Positions 1-5,292 of a stretch of DNA of 7,773 nt are shown in pieces. The first letter of the stretch is position 1. Every line of letters begins with the position of its first letter. Source of the stretch: an uncultured Dorea sp. (GTDB lineage Bacteria; Bacillota_A; Clostridia; Lachnospirales; Lachnospiraceae). Position numbers and translations under genes: made by a program. The notes under the pieces were generated by a model, which saw only the letters and a program-made list of their open reading frames with translations, was not told the origin of the DNA and did no database searches. The DNA lies in contig CAOKJI010000066.1 in the NCBI GenBank assembly GCA_948468495.1, positions 1 to 7,773 on the forward strand, in the 5' to 3' direction.

Positions 1-730
1 GCTGTCTGGCCAGAATGTCGCAGGCTTCATAGAGCTTCGTAGATTTGCCGCTCTGACCGGAAATAATCAGAGGCGTTCTGGCCTCGTCAATCAGAACAGA
101 GTCCACCTCGTCAATCACCGCGAATTTCAGTCCCCGCTGCACCAGCCGCTCTTTATAAATCACCATATTATCCCGCAGATAATCAAAGCCCAGTTCATTG
201 TTCGTCACATAAGTAATATCACAGTTATAGGCTTCCCTGCGCTCATCCTTATCCATGCTGTTTAAGACAACGCCTACCTTCAGGCCCAAAAATTCATGAA
301 TCTGACCCATCCACTCAGCGTCACGCTTCGCCAGGTAGTCATTAACCGTAACGATATGTACGCCCTCTCCGGTCAATGCGTTCAAATATGCAGGAAGTGT
401 CGATACCAGCGTCTTACCTTCACCAGTCTTCATCTCCGCAATACGTCCCTGATGCAGAATGATGCCGCCGATAAGCTGTACCCGAAAATGCCGGAGTCCA
501 ATCGTGCGCACCGACGCCTCTCTTACCACAGCAAAAGCCTCCGGAAGCAGAGCATCCAGCGTCTCTCCTTTGGCATAACGCTCTTTAAATTCCCTGGTCT
601 TGTCCTGCAGCGCAGAATCAGACAGTCCCTTTATCTCCGGCTCCAACGCTTCAATCTGGTCTACAATCGGATAAATCCGCTTCAATTCATTCTCACTGTG
701 TGTTCCGAACAATTTCTGTAAAAAGCCCAT
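1..730 (-). CDS. secA: Preprotein translocase ATPase SecA, N-terminal part (cut by window edge)
   Basis: SecA is the ATP-driven motor that pushes unfolded preproteins through the SecYEG channel at the cytoplasmic membrane. Only the first 243 codons are in the window; the stop lies beyond position 1. The translation begins MGFLQKLFG. It carries the SecA Q-motif region ([12 protein letters not shown], about residues 78-89), Walker A MKTGEGKT (100-107), the SecA-specific VNDYLAKRD (about 129-137) and Walker B DEVDS (207-211) followed by [13 protein letters not shown]. These positions match nucleotide-binding domain 1 of the family. The ATG at 730 is chosen because AAGGAG lies 9 nt upstream and the first residues are typical of SecA. 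It is the last gene of the minus-strand series and appears to have its own promoter (774-802). The identification is secure; the missing C-terminal three quarters cannot be judged. Confidence 0.97.
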   Translation of the reverse strand, partial: MGFLQKLFGTHSENELKRIYPIVDQIEALEPEIKGLSDSALQDKTREFKERYAKGETLDALLPEAFAVVREASVRTIGLRHFRVQLIGGIILHQGRIAEMKTGEGKTLVSTLPAYLNALTGEGVHIVTVNDYLAKRDAEWMGQIHEFLGLKVGVVLNSMDKDERREAYNCDITYVTNNELGFDYLRDNMVIYKERLVQRGLKFAVIDEVDSVLIDEARTPLIISGQSGKSTKLYEACDILARQ

Positions 731-773
731 ATTCTATAACTCCTTAAAATTTTTTCTCGCAATCATAAATCCC

Positions 774-802
774 ATTTTAACACTATATTGCAGGCAATTC
801 AA
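774..802 (-). promoter_or_regulatory. Predicted sigma-A-type promoter for secA
   Basis: On the minus strand a TTGAAT -35 box (802-797) and a TAAAAT -10 box (779-774) are separated by exactly 17 bases, and TGT precedes the -10 box as in extended -10 promoters. Transcription would begin near 767, giving a leader of roughly 37 nt ending in an AAGGAG ribosome site. It lies between secA and the palindromic repeat, so secA need not depend on read-through from hisA. Confidence 0.6.
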
Positions 803-811
803 TCTTTCCCT

Positions 812-832
812 CAGGAAAACTTTTGTTTCCTG
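812..832. other. Small A/T-stemmed hairpin upstream of the secA promoter
   Basis: CAGGAAA (812-818) and TTTCCTG (826-832) form a perfect 7-bp stem. With one bulged A, a further C-G pair closes a TTTT loop. No U-tract follows on the minus strand, so it is at best a weak terminator for transcripts arriving from hisA and the repeat. It sits just outside the palindromic element and is not part of its long arms. Confidence 0.35.
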
Positions 833-854
833 TTCTCAAGTTGACCAAGAGGAC

Positions 855-1043
855 GTGAATTGAGTCAGGAGCATCTCTCGAAGCAGACGGAGTAACGTTC
901 CGGTGAACTACCGTCTAACGGATACTAAGCCACTCAGGAATGCCTTCGTGCCTAAGAATCCGTAAGACGCTATTTCACCTCCACTAAAAGCACTCCCGAA
1001 TTGTCTGCTTAGAGAGATGCTCCTGACTCAATCCACTGTTTAC
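855..1043 (-). repeat. Palindromic dispersed repeat element, copy 1 (possible structured RNA)
   Basis: This element fills most of the 339-bp gene-free stretch between hisA and secA. Its outer arms, 855-888 and 1003-1036, are inverted repeats matching at 32 of 34 bases. Inside, 912-923 pairs with 958-969 (11 of 12), which encloses a stem of 933-938 with 951-956. A further hairpin uses GACGG (886-890) and CCGTC (911-915). Read on the minus strand, one mismatch in the outer arms and one in the inner stem become G-U wobbles, and the 12-bp stem's mismatch becomes U-U. On the plus strand these would be A-C, A-C and A-A, so the minus strand is the likelier RNA. The unpaired segment 970-1002 is well conserved in copy 2. 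The element begins 26 nt after the hisA stop, in the hisA sense direction. No transposase or ORF of useful size lies in it. No named RNA family was recognised. Confidence 0.9.
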
Positions 1044-1060
1044 TAACCGATGTGTAAACA
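1037..1060. other. Short inverted repeat between hisA and the repeat element
   Basis: TGTTTAC (1037-1043) and GTAAACA (1054-1060) form a perfect 7-bp stem with a 10-base loop, directly after the hisA stop codon. One arm is the conserved outer edge of the repeat element (also present in copy 2 at 7672-7678); the other arm is not seen beside copy 2. No U-tract follows, so it is not a clear terminator. Confidence 0.4.
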
Positions 1061-1069
1061 ATAGTGTTC

Positions 1070-1855
1070 TCAATGTCGCCGACGCGTATACTCCAAGACT
1101 TTCTCATAAGAAACAGACCCGCCGAACAAATCCAGCGCGCTTCCTATTGTAAAGTCCAGTTTCCCTTCCGACAATTTTTGAAATTCCTTCAGATGCTCCA
1201 TAGAGCCGATTCCCCCCGCATAGGTAATTTTTCTGCCTTCATATGACTTCAGTATCCGTACTAAATCCTCCATAATTCCGGCAGATTTCCCTTCCGCATC
1301 CACACCATGTACCAGAAATTCATCGCAAAACTCACCCAGTTTTTCCAGCACAGAACGCTCTAACCGCACATCCGTAAACTTCTGCCACCGGTCGGTCACC
1401 ACATAAAAACATCCGTCTTCCTTACTTCTGCAGCTTAAATCCAATACCACCCGTTCTCTTCCTACGGCCCTGCAGAGCCTCTTAATATTCTCCCAATGGA
1501 TTTTCCCGCCGCCAAACGCATAGGAGGTAACAATCACATGGCTCGCCCCTGCTTTCAAATACTCAGAAGCATTGTCAGCCGTAATTCCTCCGCCAATCTG
1601 CATTCCTCCCGGATACGCCTTAAGGGCTTTCAAAGCCTCCTTCTTTGTCGCTTCATAATAAGTAGAACCTGGAGCGTTCAGCATAATAATATGGCCTCCG
1701 TCAAGGCCGTCTTCCTTATACTTTTTGGCATAATATGTACTATCATATTCCGAAACAAAATTTTCCTCCGCCTGGTTATTCATATCACGAAGACTTCCGC
1801 CGACAATCTGTTTTACTCTGCCGTTATGTATATCAATACAAGGTCTGAATCTCAT
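1070..1855 (-). CDS. hisA: Eukaryotic-type HisA: ProFAR isomerase of histidine biosynthesis
   Basis: This cytoplasmic TIM-barrel enzyme converts ProFAR to PRFAR, the Amadori rearrangement step of histidine synthesis. The 261-residue protein resembles the fungal HIS6 and plant form rather than ordinary bacterial HisA. Shared motifs, compared from memory, are CIDIHNGRVKQIVGG (6-20), YYAKKYK (41-47), HVIVTS (106-111), VVLDLSCR (136-143), DEFLVHGVDAEG (178-189), ITYAGG (210-215) and IGSALDLFGG (237-246). The usual bacterial start (AIDLKDG) and VDLDGA segment are absent. Asp8 and Asp139 are in the positions expected for the catalytic pair, and the phosphate-binding glycines 88-90 and 214-215 are present. 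The ATG at 1855 has AAGGAG 5 nt upstream. No other his gene is in the window. It lies downstream of a lipoprotein gene, separated by a terminator-like hairpin, so it probably has its own promoter, though none is convincing. Confidence 0.93.
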   Translation of the reverse strand: MRFRPCIDIHNGRVKQIVGGSLRDMNNQAEENFVSEYDSTYYAKKYKEDGLDGGHIIMLNAPGSTYYEATKKEALKALKAYPGGMQIGGGITADNASEYLKAGASHVIVTSYAFGGGKIHWENIKRLCRAVGRERVVLDLSCRSKEDGCFYVVTDRWQKFTDVRLERSVLEKLGEFCDEFLVHGVDAEGKSAGIMEDLVRILKSYEGRKITYAGGIGSMEHLKEFQKLSEGKLDFTIGSALDLFGGSVSYEKVLEYTRRRH

Positions 1856-1901
1856 ATATTCTCCTTTTTCTTAATTAAACAACATTTTTTAACCGCTATA
1901 T

Positions 1902-1929
1902 CAAAGCAAGACGGAGGAATACTCCTCCG
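1902..1929 (-). terminator. Probable intrinsic terminator after the lipoprotein gene
   Basis: CGGAGGA (1912-1918) and TCCTCCG (1923-1929) form a perfect 7-bp GC-rich stem with a 4-base loop. On the minus strand it is followed by TCTTGCTTT, an imperfect U-rich tail. It sits 17 nt past the lipoprotein stop codon and would separate that gene from hisA. Confidence 0.6.
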
Positions 1930-1946
1930 CCCTATAAAAACCGGAC

Positions 1947-2297
1947 CTATCTGTTTTTATCTGTATTCTTATTCGTATTATTGTTATTGTTATCGTTGCC
2001 GTCCAGTCCGTCTTCTATATCATCGACGCCGTCGCGTACTGCGTCTCCCACGTCATCCGCACCGTCTTCAAGAGCGCCGCCGACAGTATCATTTCTGTCA
2101 GTCGTTCCATTCGTACTATTGGTGCCGTTCGTAGCTCCATTCATATTGTCGCTGTTTGTTCCGGTTCCTCCAGTCTTATCGGTAGTCTCGTTATTCACTG
2201 CTCCATTGTCTGCGTCGTCTCTGTTTCCGCAGGCAGTCAAACCGCCGAGTACTCCCACGCACAATATCATAACCATTAATTTCTTTAACTGTTTCAT
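1947..2297 (-). CDS. Small low-complexity lipoprotein of unknown function
   Basis: A 116-residue predicted lipoprotein. The N-terminus MKQLKKLMVMILCVGVLGGLTAC has two or three lysines, a hydrophobic core and the lipobox LTAC with Cys23, so it should be lipidated and held on the outer face of the membrane. The mature part has no recognisable domain. Residues about 24-73 are rich in Asn, Thr, Gly and Asp. Residues about 75-98 (GALEDGADD through GLDG) show an acidic, roughly seven-residue spacing of hydrophobic residues that could form an amphipathic helix. The tail is an Asn/Lys/Asp run containing five consecutive Asn. GGGAG lies 9 nt before the ATG. A promoter-like sequence lies upstream and a terminator-like hairpin downstream, so it is probably a single-gene unit. 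The antisense reading frame across it is Ser/Pro/Val-rich and is judged an artefact. Function is not known. Confidence 0.85.
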   Translation of the reverse strand: MKQLKKLMVMILCVGVLGGLTACGNRDDADNGAVNNETTDKTGGTGTNSDNMNGATNGTNSTNGTTDRNDTVGGALEDGADDVGDAVRDGVDDIEDGLDGNDNNNNNTNKNTDKNR

Positions 2298-2336
2298 ATT
2301 TCATATCTCCCTTTCATGTATATTATTGTAACCAAT

Positions 2337-2365
2337 ATTATATACAGTTTCCAGAAAGATATACG
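2337..2365 (-). promoter_or_regulatory. Possible promoter for the lipoprotein gene
   Basis: A perfect TATAAT -10 box (2342-2337, minus strand) lies 39 bases before the start codon. The hexamer 17 bases further up, CGTATA (2365-2360), is a poor -35 match. A TG lies two bases before the -10 box, close to but not exactly the extended -10 spacing. The call rests mainly on the -10 box and on the gene's isolated position. Confidence 0.4.
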
Positions 2366-2420
2366 AAACTACTCATGTTCTACAAGGCATACATTCCCAT
2401 AAATGGGATTATCTGGAAAA

Positions 2421-3179
2421 TTACAAAACAATTACATCCGACATATCGTATAACCCCGGTTTCTTTCCTGCAAGGAACCCTGCCGCCGCGACAGCGCCTT
2501 TTGCGAAAACTGCCTTGGAATATGCGGTGTGCTTAAATTCAATCACTTCGTCCTCGCCGGCAAAGATAACCTCATGCTCGCCCACGATATTCCCGCCGCG
2601 GACTGCCACAATACCGATTTCTTTCTGCTCCCTCTTTTTTCTTACGCTGCTCCTGTCATAATTATAGGTATATTCCCCATCAAGCGCTGCATTCATAGAA
2701 TCAGCCATAGCGATAGCCGTTCCGCTGGGCGCATCCACTTTCTGGTTGTGATGCTTTTCCACAATCTCCATATCGAAACCGGCCGGCGCCAGCACCTTTG
2801 CCGCATCCTTAAGCAGTTTCAGAAGCAGATTCACACCCAGCGACATATTTGCAGACCGAAGTACCGGAATCACCTCAGATACTTCCTTTACTTTATCAAT
2901 CTGCTCTGCGCTCAGTCCTGTCGTACAGAGTACAACCGGAAGTTTCTTATTCACACATGCGTCAAGAAGTTCATCCACTGCCGACGCATTGGAAAAATCA
3001 ATCACAACATCCACCGGCACGTCGCACTTTTCCAGGCTCTCAAATACTGGATAAGGATTCTCCTTCCCCAGAAACCGGTCTACTCCCGCCGCAAGCTCCA
3101 TACCTTCCGTCTCCGCAACCATCCGGCTGATAACCTGTCCCATCTTCCCATTACAGCCATGCATCAATACCCTAACCAT
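2421..3179 (-). CDS. dapB: 4-hydroxy-tetrahydrodipicolinate reductase DapB
   Basis: DapB reduces the DapA product with NAD(P)H to tetrahydrodipicolinate, the second committed step toward diaminopimelate and lysine, in the cytoplasm. The 252-residue length is normal. The N-terminal Rossmann dinucleotide site reads VLMHGCNGKMGQ (4-15), VIDFSNASA lies at 59-67 and CTTG at 85-88. The family signature EKHHNQKVDAPSGTA (141-155) carries the catalytic His and Lys and the substrate-binding GT. AVRGGNIVGEHEVIF (192-206) belongs to the tetramerisation and substrate domain. AGGAGG lies 11 nt before the ATG at 3179. It follows dapA on the same strand after 131 bp that contain a strong hairpin but no obvious promoter. 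Co-transcription from the dapA promoter is likely, with the hairpin perhaps tuning expression. Confidence 0.97.
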   Translation of the reverse strand: MVRVLMHGCNGKMGQVISRMVAETEGMELAAGVDRFLGKENPYPVFESLEKCDVPVDVVIDFSNASAVDELLDACVNKKLPVVLCTTGLSAEQIDKVKEVSEVIPVLRSANMSLGVNLLLKLLKDAAKVLAPAGFDMEIVEKHHNQKVDAPSGTAIAMADSMNAALDGEYTYNYDRSSVRKKREQKEIGIVAVRGGNIVGEHEVIFAGEDEVIEFKHTAYSKAVFAKGAVAAAGFLAGKKPGLYDMSDVIVL

Positions 3180-3265
3180 CTCTTATCTTTCCTCCTGTTC
3201 TTCAACCTACCCCTGCTTCATCCATTCACGCTGTCCGCTCTGCCCCGCCAGGTCTGCACTGCGAA

Positions 3266-3300
3266 AGGACAGAGCGCCGCCTCCCGCGGCTCTCTGCCCT
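3266..3300 (-). promoter_or_regulatory. Strong GC-rich hairpin in the dapA-dapB gap
   Basis: AGG, CAGAG and GCCGC (3266-3280) pair with GCGGC, CTCTG and CCT (3286-3300), giving 13 pairs with two single-base mismatches around a 5-base loop. It starts 10 nt past the dapA stop. On the minus strand it is followed by TTCGCAG, so the U-tract is too weak for a standard terminator. It could be a partial terminator, an RNA-processing site or a stabiliser of the dapA message; which one cannot be told from sequence. Confidence 0.55.
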
Positions 3301-3310
3301 CGCGAATTTT

Positions 3311-4201
3311 CTATGCTAACTGAATACCAAAATCTTTCATCGCCTGCGCCAGAGACTTCTCGTGCTCCGGTGAAAGCTCCGTCAGCGGCATCCGCAGACC
3401 GCCGCACTCCATTCCCATTAAGTTGACAGCCTTCTTTACCGGAATTGGATTCACCTCACAGAATAACTGGTCAATCAGCGGAATAGCCCGAAGCTGCATC
3501 TCACAGGCTCCCTTCACGTCTCCCTGGAAAAACTTTGCGCATATGTCGTGGGTATACTGAGGCGCCACATTAGACAACACAGAAATCACACCCACGCCGC
3601 CCAGCGACAGGAGAGGCACAATCTGGTCGTCATTTCCAGAATACAAATCCACCTTACCGTCCGTAAGATTCATAATCCTCGCCACCTGGCCAATATTCCC
3701 GGAAGCCTCCTTGATAGCGACAATATTATCAACATCCTTTACCAGAGACGCCACTGTCTCCGGCGCAATATTCAGCCCTGTACGGCTTGCAACGCTGTAC
3801 AGAATAATCGGCGCCGTTGCCTCCTTCGCCACCGCCTTATAATGCAGCGCTAAACCTTCCTGAGTAGCTTTATTATAATAGGGGGTCACAAGCAGCAGGC
3901 CGTCCGCCCCATACGCTACCGCCTCTTTAGACATATCAATCGTTGTGTATGTAGCATTCGATCCTGTACCCGCAATCACTGGTATTCTCTTCTTCGTACG
4001 TTCAATTGTAAATTTGATACACTCCATATGTTCCTCTTCTGACAAGGTAGAGGATTCCCCGGTTGTACCACATATAATAATACTATCCGTTCCATTCTCA
4101 CAATGATAGTCTATCAACTCATCCAGCTTATCGTAATTCACACTTCCATCTTCCCGAAAAGGAGTGACTAACGCCACACCCGCACCTGTAAAAATTGCCA
4201 T
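3311..4201 (-). CDS. dapA: 4-hydroxy-tetrahydrodipicolinate synthase DapA
   Basis: DapA condenses pyruvate with aspartate semialdehyde through a Schiff base on an active-site lysine, opening the diaminopimelate/lysine branch. The 296-residue (beta/alpha)8 barrel shows GVALVTPF (8-15), CGTTGESSTL (44-53), TPYYNKATQEG (106-116) and IVAIKEASGNI (160-170). Lys164 is the Schiff-base residue. Tyr135 and Thr47 align with the catalytic triad (Tyr133 and Thr44 region in E. coli), Tyr109 supplies the partner-subunit tyrosine and Arg140 binds the substrate carboxylate. One oddity is that the loop after Tyr135 reads YSVASRTG, where YNVPSRTG is common. The ATG at 4201 has GGAG 4 nt upstream, a short spacing. 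The gene has its own strong promoter and is followed by dapB, so the two form a biosynthetic pair. No lysine riboswitch fits in the 74-bp upstream gap. Confidence 0.97.
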   Translation of the reverse strand: MAIFTGAGVALVTPFREDGSVNYDKLDELIDYHCENGTDSIIICGTTGESSTLSEEEHMECIKFTIERTKKRIPVIAGTGSNATYTTIDMSKEAVAYGADGLLLVTPYYNKATQEGLALHYKAVAKEATAPIILYSVASRTGLNIAPETVASLVKDVDNIVAIKEASGNIGQVARIMNLTDGKVDLYSGNDDQIVPLLSLGGVGVISVLSNVAPQYTHDICAKFFQGDVKGACEMQLRAIPLIDQLFCEVNPIPVKKAVNLMGMECGGLRMPLTELSPEHEKSLAQAMKDFGIQLA

Positions 4202-4239
4202 GATTCTCCGCCTGACTCTCTTATATATGTATTGAAAGA

Positions 4240-4268
4240 ATCATACCATCATTCCTTTTTAATGTCAA
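4240..4268 (-). promoter_or_regulatory. Strong predicted sigma-A promoter for dapA-dapB
   Basis: On the minus strand a perfect TTGACA -35 box (4268-4263) is followed after exactly 17 bases by a TATGAT -10 box (4245-4240), one base off consensus. The start would be near 4233, leaving a leader of about 30 nt. The promoter lies wholly in the short gap after the SSB-like gene, so dapA can be transcribed independently of it. Confidence 0.8.
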
Positions 4269-4275
4269 TTATGGG

Positions 4276-4908
4276 TTATTCCCCATCCATACATTCCAAC
4301 TTGCTGACTGATACCTCATAGGCAACTCTTTTCTCTGTCTCAAACTCGGAAAGCTTCTTCACATACTCCCTGCTCTGAATCCGGCCAAGCACCTGCACAT
4401 GCTCTCCCACTTCAAAAGCTGACGCATATCTGGCGTTCCGTCCCCAGCAGATACATGGAATATAATCCGATTTCCCATAAGGCCGGTTAACCGCAAGCAG
4501 CAGGTCGGCAATCTCTCTTCCAAGAGGTGTTTTCCGATAAATCGGCGGCTTACAGATATAGCCGTCCAGCAGAATTGTATTGGTCTTCGCCCCGTCCGGC
4601 TCCTCATCAATAAATTCCACTTCCCGGACAAATACCGATAGAATAAGCCGGTTTTTCTGTTCTTCATGACGGTTGTAGGAGCGAAATTGTCCGGTTGCCA
4701 TAATATACTCTCCCGTATAATCCTGACTCACATCAATCAGCCGCTCCGAAATCATCAGCGGAATCCGGTCCTCGGAGTTGCTCAAACGCCTTACGAGAAC
4801 ATCTACCATGTAGAAACCTTCCCCGAACACCTCATGGCTAAATTCAAACTGCCCCGCCACTTCTCCCATAATTGTTACCTGGTTGTTTTCAATAATCTTA
4901 TCTGACAT
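4276..4908 (-). CDS. SSB-like protein with two OB-fold halves
   Basis: A 210-residue protein related to single-stranded DNA-binding proteins. The C-terminal half (about 109-205) has clear SSB-type features: ILLDGYICKPPIYRKTPLGREIADLLLAVNRPYG (112-145), IPCICWGRNARYASAF (150-165) and VGEHVQVLGRIQSREY (167-182). The N-terminal half (about 9-100: NNQVTIMGEVAG, FYMVDVLVRR, EYIMATGQFRSY) has the same beta-barrel rhythm and looks like a second, more diverged OB fold. The standard SSB acidic tail ending in DIPF is missing; the protein ends ECMDGE, so it may not recruit the usual SSB partners. Ordinary SSB is about 110-175 residues with one OB fold, so this is an accessory paralogue rather than the replication SSB. 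GGGAG lies 10 nt before the ATG. It is the first minus-strand gene from the divergent region. The OB assignment is from motif reading; the DNA-binding role is inferred. Confidence 0.8.
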   Translation of the reverse strand: MSDKIIENNQVTIMGEVAGQFEFSHEVFGEGFYMVDVLVRRLSNSEDRIPLMISERLIDVSQDYTGEYIMATGQFRSYNRHEEQKNRLILSVFVREVEFIDEEPDGAKTNTILLDGYICKPPIYRKTPLGREIADLLLAVNRPYGKSDYIPCICWGRNARYASAFEVGEHVQVLGRIQSREYVKKLSEFETEKRVAYEVSVSKLECMDGE

Positions 4909-4973
4909 TGTTGTAATTCTCCCTTCCTCTGAAGCGTATTTTAAGTTACTTTTTCTCCCGGCAGCTCATACTT

Positions 4974-5002
4974 GCTATAATTTTCAGGCACAGTGAGTAC
5001 AA
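4974..5002 (-). promoter_or_regulatory. Possible promoter for the SSB-like gene
   Basis: On the minus strand TTGTAC (5002-4997) and TATAGC (4979-4974) are 17 bases apart, each a partial match to the sigma-A boxes. The expected start is near 4967, about 58 nt before the ATG at 4908. No better pair was seen in the minus-strand upstream region. Confidence 0.4.
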
Positions 5003-5035
5003 AATTTTTGTCCATTGCGCGTTGCTGCATTCGTG

Positions 5036-5066
5036 TGCCAGAGCTTGTTAGACAAATGTTCTGGCA
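5036..5066. other. Hairpin 1 in the divergent intergenic region
   Basis: TGCCAGA (5036-5042) pairs perfectly with TCTGGCA (5060-5066). Inside, TTGT (5045-5048) pairs with ACAA (5052-5055) around a 3-base loop. The flanking genes diverge, so a terminator is not needed for either; a protein-binding site or remnant of a former element is possible. It lies upstream of both predicted promoters. Confidence 0.5.
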
Positions 5067-5073
5067 TCTGGCA

Positions 5074-5108
5074 GGCTATGTATATTTTCACCGGGACAAT
5101 ACATAGTC
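5074..5108. other. Hairpin 2 in the divergent intergenic region
   Basis: GGCTATGTAT (5074-5083) and ATACATAGTC (5099-5108) form a 10-bp stem, with eight perfect pairs, one G-T wobble and a closing G-C, around a 15-base loop. It starts 7 bases after hairpin 1. The 384-bp stretch 4909-5292 otherwise holds only the predicted promoters and the typA leader; I see no ORF or known RNA in it. Confidence 0.5.
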
Positions 5109-5166
5109 TATGCGGGGAATCTCCTCTTTAGAACAAAATAATAAAAATATCTGTATTTTCTTTTGG

Positions 5167-5194
5167 TTGTTTTTTTATAAATATATGATACAAT
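5167..5194 (+). promoter_or_regulatory. Predicted promoter for typA
   Basis: TTGTTT (5167-5172) and TACAAT (5189-5194) are separated by 16 bases in an AT-rich stretch. An overlapping TATGAT (5184-5189) is an alternative -10 box with a poorer -35. Transcription would begin near 5201, giving a leader of about 90 nt before the typA start; no convincing known riboswitch fold was seen there. Confidence 0.5.
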
Positions 5195-5279
5195 ACAAAA
5201 AGTTAGTTATATTTACACTTCGTCCCACTTAATCATGTCGTGCAGGGCGTAAGGTAAATAGCGCTGGCAAAAGAAAGAA

Positions 5280-5284
5280 AAGGA
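5280..5284 (+). promoter_or_regulatory. Ribosome binding site that decides the typA start
   Basis: AAGGA sits 8 bases before the ATG at 5293. Its last base is the first base of the in-frame ATG at 5284, so that upstream ATG cannot be served by it. The downstream ATG gives the usual family N-terminus. Confidence 0.75.
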
Positions 5285-5292
5285 TGATTTTT

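Noticed and set aside
296..721. Plus-strand ORF of 141 codons
   Set aside because: It lies antisense inside secA, whose minus-strand translation is unmistakable; composition is not protein-like and no ribosome site supports it.
855..1043. CRISPR array or IS element
   Set aside because: There are no regularly spaced direct repeats and no transposase ORF; the repeat is a single nested palindrome. I also saw no convincing target-site duplication at its edges.
1856..1911. Promoter for hisA
   Set aside because: TTGCTT and TTGATA candidates exist on the minus strand, but neither has an acceptable -10 box at 16-18 bases.
1981..2331. Plus-strand Ser/Pro/Val-rich ORF of 116 codons
   Set aside because: It is the antisense of the lipoprotein gene; its low-complexity composition follows from the Asn/Asp/Thr codons on the other strand.
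2395..2408. Terminator after dapB
   Set aside because: TCCCA/TGGGA gives only a 5-bp stem and no U-tract follows on the minus strand.
3207..3407. Minus-strand ORF spanning the end of dapA and the dapA-dapB gap
   Set aside because: It overlaps dapA in another frame and is Arg/Ala/Gly-rich, as expected from a shifted frame through GC-rich sequence.
4202..4275. Lysine riboswitch (L-box) before dapA
   Set aside because: The gap is only 74 bp and the predicted leader about 30 nt, far shorter than the roughly 170-nt L-box.
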